Of a DNA stretch of 64,000 bases, positions 60,731 to 64,000 are shown one piece after another; positions within the stretch are counted from its first letter, which is position 1, and each line of letters starts with the position of its first letter. A model generated the notes under the pieces. That model was not told the origin of the DNA. It saw nothing but the letters and a program-made list of their open reading frames with translations, and made no database searches. The DNA lies in the NCBI RefSeq assembly GCF_947499945.1, contig NZ_CANMQD010000001.1, positions 124,001 through 188,000 of the forward strand, in the 5' to 3' direction. The stretch is from an uncultured Sulfitobacter sp. (GTDB taxonomy: Bacteria > Pseudomonadota > Alphaproteobacteria > Rhodobacterales > Rhodobacteraceae). The position numbers and the translations under genes were made by a program.

Positions 60731-62098
60731 ATGGCAAAACCAATCAAAAATTTCTCGTGCAGCAAATGCGCTGCATCTTTTCCAAAATGGTCTGGTCGCT
60801 GCGATAATTGCGGGGAATGGAACACTATTCAAGAAGATAAGGGCATCAGTGCAGGTCCCCCCTCCAAGTCCTTGGGGGCGCGGCGCGGGTCGTCGATGGA
60901 GCTGATGGACCTCGCGACTGAAGAGGCACCACCGCCGCGCACCATGTCGGGCTTGGGCGAATTGGACCGCGTGCTGGGCGGTGGCCTTGTCGCAGCCTCG
61001 GCTATTCTGGTCGGCGGTGATCCGGGCATTGGGAAATCCACCCTCCTGCTCCAAGCCGCCGCAGCCTTTGCCAATCGCGGCCTCAAGGTTGTCTATATCT
61101 CGGGCGAGGAAGCCTCCGCGCAGGTCCGCATGCGGGCCCAACGCCTTGGCCTGTCCGAGGCGAAGGTCAAACTGGGCGCAGAGACAAATCTGCGCGATAT
61201 CCTCACCACACTGGATAAAGAGCGTCCTGCGCTGGCAATTATTGATTCGATCCAAACCATGTGGGCCGATAATGTTGAAAGCGCGCCTGGCTCGGTGTCT
61301 CAGGTTCGCGCCGCCTCCCATGAGTTGACCAGTTTCGCCAAGCGCACGGGCACGTCTGTTGTACTGGTGGGCCACGTCACCAAAGAGGGCCAGATCGCAG
61401 GCCCGCGCGTGGTTGAGCATATGGTGGACACAGTCCTCTATTTCGAAGGCGAGCGCGGCCACCCCTTCCGTATCCTACGCTCCGTTAAAAACCGTTTTGG
61501 ACCCGCCGACGAGATAGGTGTGTTCGAGATGACAGGCCGTGGCTTGGCCGAAGTGACCAATCCCTCCGCTCTTTTCCTATCCGAGCGTGGCGCACCCTCT
61601 GCGGGATCGGTAGTCTTCGCAGGTATCGAGGGTACCCGTCCTGTGCTGGTCGAAATCCAAGCCCTCGTCGCCCCCTCGCCCCATAGCCAAGCCCGCCGCA
61701 CCGTTGTCGGCTGGGATGGCGGGCGTCTCGCAATGATCCTCGCAGTGTTAGAAGCACGCTGCGGGATTCCTTTTGCGGGGCTTGATGTCTACCTCAATGT
61801 GGCAGGCGGCATGAAAATATCAGAGCCTGCTGCCGATCTTGCAGTCGCTTGCGCGCTTTTGAGCGCACGCGAGGATACTGCATTACCCGCGGAAACCGTG
61901 GTTTTCGGGGAACTTAGCCTGTCAGGCGCACTTCGACCTGCAACACAGACGGAAAACAGGTTGAAAGAGGCGCAAAAACTTGGTTTTACGTCCGCAATAG
62001 CACCCAAAGGCGGCAAGGCCGTGGTTGTGGAAGGCATCACAATGCGCCCCATGACCGATCTGACTGCATTTGTGGGCGAAATATTCGGCGCGGGCTAA
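60731..62098 (+). CDS. radA: DNA repair protein RadA (Sms)
   Basis: RecA-related ATPase that processes recombination branches. The 455-residue product has the N-terminal zinc finger CSKCAASFPKWSGRCDNC, Walker A VGGDPGIGKSTLLLQAA, the RadA-specific KNRFG motif in LRSVKNRFGPADEIGVFEM, and a Lon-protease-like C-terminal domain (VYLNVAGGMKISEPAADLAV). It leads a rightward pair with cvpA. Confidence 0.95.
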   Translation: MAKPIKNFSCSKCAASFPKWSGRCDNCGEWNTIQEDKGISAGPPSKSLGARRGSSMELMDLATEEAPPPRTMSGLGELDRVLGGGLVAASAILVGGDPGIGKSTLLLQAAAAFANRGLKVVYISGEEASAQVRMRAQRLGLSEAKVKLGAETNLRDILTTLDKERPALAIIDSIQTMWADNVESAPGSVSQVRAASHELTSFAKRTGTSVVLVGHVTKEGQIAGPRVVEHMVDTVLYFEGERGHPFRILRSVKNRFGPADEIGVFEMTGRGLAEVTNPSALFLSERGAPSAGSVVFAGIEGTRPVLVEIQALVAPSPHSQARRTVVGWDGGRLAMILAVLEARCGIPFAGLDVYLNVAGGMKISEPAADLAVACALLSAREDTALPAETVVFGELSLSGALRPATQTENRLKEAQKLGFTSAIAPKGGKAVVVEGITMRPMTDLTAFVGEIFGAG

Positions 62099-62128
62099 CG
62101 CGCCCCCAAGATAAAAGGCGAGACGAGC

Positions 62129-62686
62129 ATGGAAGGTTTTACCATCATTGACGGCGTTGTGGCGCTAGTCATCGTGATGTCGGCACTGCTCGCCTACGGT
62201 CGCGGATTTGTACGTGAGTTGATGGCGATTGTCGGCTGGATCGCTGCCGCCGTTCTCGCTTATCTTTTTGCGCCTCAGGTTGAACCGCTGGTACGCGAAA
62301 TCCCTGTTGTAGGCGATTTCCTCGCTGACAGCTGCGAATTATCGATTATCGGCGCTTTCACACTTGTTCTGGCGATCACACTGGTTGTCGTATCCTTGTT
62401 CACGCCTTTGTTTTCCTCACTGGTTCAGCGCTCTTTCCTTGGTGGATTCGATCAGGCGATGGGGTTTATTTTTGGTGTAGCGCGCGGCATCTTACTGGTG
62501 GCGATTGCCTTCTTTGTCTATTCGACCGTCATCACAGGCCAGCAGTTTACCATCGTGGACGAGAGCCGATCATCCGCTGTGTTTGGCCGCTTCACTGACG
62601 ACATCCAGAACTCCGACCCCGATCAAGCACTCGGCTGGATTACCGGCCGCTATGAGCAACTGGTATCAAGCTGTTCTGAAAGCTAA
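62129..62686 (+). CDS. CvpA family membrane protein
   Basis: A 185-residue CvpA (colicin V production) family protein. It has about four helices: FTIIDGVVALVIVMSALLAY with the conserved YGRGFVRELMAIVGWIAAA, then AFTLVLAITLVVVSLF and GVARGILLVAIAFFVYST. CvpA often precedes purF; here a histidine kinase gene follows instead. The C-terminal tail is hydrophilic. It lies 30 bases after radA. Confidence 0.9.
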   Translation: MEGFTIIDGVVALVIVMSALLAYGRGFVRELMAIVGWIAAAVLAYLFAPQVEPLVREIPVVGDFLADSCELSIIGAFTLVLAITLVVVSLFTPLFSSLVQRSFLGGFDQAMGFIFGVARGILLVAIAFFVYSTVITGQQFTIVDESRSSAVFGRFTDDIQNSDPDQALGWITGRYEQLVSSCSES

Positions 62687-62753
62687 TCGCTTACGTTTAA
62701 GTAAGTCGTAACTGTCAGCCACTATGCCTGTCTCCAAAGCGGAGAGATGATAC

Positions 62754-63887
62754 ATGGTGTTAAACGACTTCTTTAAACTTGTTGACTGTGTACCAACGCC
62801 CATTTTTGTTATGGACGTCATCCCCGGTAAGGCGCCCGTCTATGCGCACTATAACGTTGCAGCGCTGGAAAAAACGGGACGTTCGTTAAGCGATATTGTT
62901 GGCAAAACCTCGATTGACGTGTTCGGGTCCGAATTTGGTACCGCCGCCTGTGAGGAGCAACAAAAAACGATCACATTGGGCAAGCAGCGCAAATATGAAT
63001 ACGAACTGCCGCTGAAAGACGAAATTCGCATCGTGCGGACCACGCTCACCCCGCAATTTGACGCAAAGGGACGCGTTATTCGTCTGATCGGAAATCCAAT
63101 TGACGTGTCTATCGAATGGGTTGCTCAAAACGCCAAGACAAAGCTGGAGACCATTAGCACAGAGGTTGAACAGTTTATCGCCATGGCAGCCCATGACCTG
63201 CGCACGCCGATGCGTAATGTTCTGTCATTGGCCGAACTGCTCGAAGAGGGTTTTGAGAACCATGGTGACGGTAAGATTGAGTTGATCGAACTACTTAAAG
63301 ACACTTCCGAGAAATCTATGAGTTTGATTTCCGATGTCCTCTCCTATGCAAGCACACTCAATCTTTCTAGCACGACCACACTCTATCCTTTTGAAACCAT
63401 GTGCCAGAATCTGATGCATGTGCTTGATCCTCAGGGACTGCACCGTATCGAATGTACCTCCATCACCTTGTCGGGCGAGAAAAGCGTCATGCAGATTGTG
63501 TTGCACAACCTCATCGACAATGCACTTAAACACGGCAATACCGCCAACCTTACGGTGCGCTGCCATGCGCGGATGTTGGGTACGTCCGAAGTGGAAGTGA
63601 CGGTAAGCGATGATGGCGCCGGGTTTGACAATCCGGGCAAGCTTTTTTTGGAAACGGGACAGTTTCTTGTGGACAGCGGATATGGCCTTCTTGCCATCCG
63701 CAAACTAATTCTTGCTCGCGGCGGTAAAATAACGGCGTTTAACCATGCCGAAACGGGCGGCAGTGCAGTGCAATTCACATTGCCGAGCCAGACCGTAACC
63801 CTGTCCGAGGGTTCAGAGCGCTTTTCCCGCTCTGAACCCTCCGCCATGACCGAGCATCACAAAGGCCATCCGCGCACCAGTGTATGA
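62754..63887 (+). CDS. PAS domain histidine kinase
   Basis: A 377-residue soluble histidine kinase. A PAS sensor domain covers residues 5-125 (DCVPTPIFVMDVIPG, TLTPQFDAKGRVIRLIGNPI). The dimerisation domain has the H-box MAAHDLRTPMRNVL with the phosphorylated histidine near residue 147. The ATPase domain has N-box LHNLIDNALKHGNT, the G1 motif DDGAGFDNPGK and the G2-like SGYGLLAIRKLILARGGKI. No membrane helices or receiver domain are seen, and no partner response regulator is adjacent in the window. The last 30 codons contain a perfect 14-bp inverted repeat. It lies 67 bases after cvpA. Confidence 0.9.
   Translation: MVLNDFFKLVDCVPTPIFVMDVIPGKAPVYAHYNVAALEKTGRSLSDIVGKTSIDVFGSEFGTAACEEQQKTITLGKQRKYEYELPLKDEIRIVRTTLTPQFDAKGRVIRLIGNPIDVSIEWVAQNAKTKLETISTEVEQFIAMAAHDLRTPMRNVLSLAELLEEGFENHGDGKIELIELLKDTSEKSMSLISDVLSYASTLNLSSTTTLYPFETMCQNLMHVLDPQGLHRIECTSITLSGEKSVMQIVLHNLIDNALKHGNTANLTVRCHARMLGTSEVEVTVSDDGAGFDNPGKLFLETGQFLVDSGYGLLAIRKLILARGGKITAFNHAETGGSAVQFTLPSQTVTLSEGSERFSRSEPSAMTEHHKGHPRTSV
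63808..63842. repeat. Perfect 14-bp inverted repeat inside the kinase gene
   Basis: Bases 63808-63821 pair perfectly with 63829-63842 around a 7-nt loop containing TTTT. The core is GGTTCAGAGCG/CGCTCTGAACC. It lies 45 bases before the stop codon. There is no T-run on the plus strand after it. Confidence 0.8.
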
Positions 63888-63966
63888 AAACTGCAAACGC
63901 CGCGTGACTCTCCGCTTCAGGTTTCGTAAGACGCTCTTAACTTTTGCCGGTCTCAGGAGCACTCCC

Positions 63967-64000
63967 TTGTCCCACACCCCGCCCAAGATAATGCCGCCCG
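63967..64000 (+). CDS. Start of an unidentified gene (partial)
   Basis: AGGAG at 63955-63959 stands seven bases before a TTG at 63967, from which the frame is open to the window end (SHTPPKIMPP after the start). An in-frame ATG at 63991 without a ribosome site is the other possible start. The next gene after cvpA is often purF, but too little is visible to identify it. Confidence 0.35.
   Translation, partial: MSHTPPKIMPP

Overview
The window looks like a chromosomal segment of a Rhodobacterales bacterium (Roseobacter group, Alphaproteobacteria). Evidence: a B12-dependent class II ribonucleotide reductase; the trpG-trpD-trpC-moaC-moeA-lexA chain with an alphaproteobacterial SOS box (GAAC-N7-GAAC) in front of lexA; a fused indolepyruvate ferredoxin oxidoreductase; a small holin/N-acetylmuramidase pair like the lysis cassette used by rhodobacterial gene transfer agents; and alphaproteobacterial-type divergent polysaccharide deacetylase and ComEC proteins. 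Coding density is high and many genes overlap by ATGA, TAATG or TGATG. Genus and species cannot be fixed from the sequence alone. I saw no rRNA genes, CRISPR arrays, insertion sequences or prophage.

Layout. 0-4.7 kb: the tail of an unidentified gene, nrdJ on the minus strand, a roughly 0.7 kb non-coding stretch with a candidate NrdR box, and tRNA-Pro(TGG). 4.7-10.3 kb: DUF192 protein, double cold-shock-domain protein and pdxH (minus), then fabI, a frameshifted exported-protein gene, a LysE/RhtB exporter, gpt and an aminotransferase (plus). 10.3-26.9 kb: PpiD-like periplasmic chaperone, trpE, two minus-strand genes (metallo-beta-lactamase fold hydrolase, divergent polysaccharide deacetylase), trpG-trpD-ung-trpC-moaC-moeA-lexA, comEC (minus), gltX and gltA. 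27.4-28.7 kb: an acidic RTX-repeat-like protein and a small hypothetical protein. 28.8-39.2 kb, all minus: enoyl-CoA hydratase, ccmH, ccmF, holin, endolysin, ccmE, argC, murI and indolepyruvate ferredoxin oxidoreductase.

39.4-45.1 kb: a LysR regulator with a dyad operator in the divergent spacer, a strong small-RNA candidate with its own promoter and terminator, purL, and a VWA/MoxR pair. 45.3-51.2 kb: an overlapping five-gene cluster (three related glycosyltransferases, a sulfotransferase, an FkbM methyltransferase), followed by a conserved-looking protein of unknown function. 52.3-55.7 kb: pyrC, pyrE and dnaB. 55.8-64 kb: an exported alpha/beta hydrolase (minus), alr, a PqiA-like membrane protein, a membrane coiled-coil protein, a decayed SH3-repeat gene next to its intact paralogue, radA, cvpA, a histidine kinase and the start of one more gene.

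Most of the window is housekeeping: tryptophan, pyrimidine, purine, arginine and B6 metabolism, molybdopterin, cytochrome c maturation, cell wall, replication and repair. The items most worth a second look are the small-RNA candidate at 40.4 kb, the two decayed genes at 7.5 and 59.7 kb, the glycosyltransferase/sulfotransferase cluster with a degenerate sulfotransferase-like domain fused to a glycosyltransferase, the lysis cassette embedded in the cytochrome c maturation locus, and the LexA, LysR and NrdR operators.
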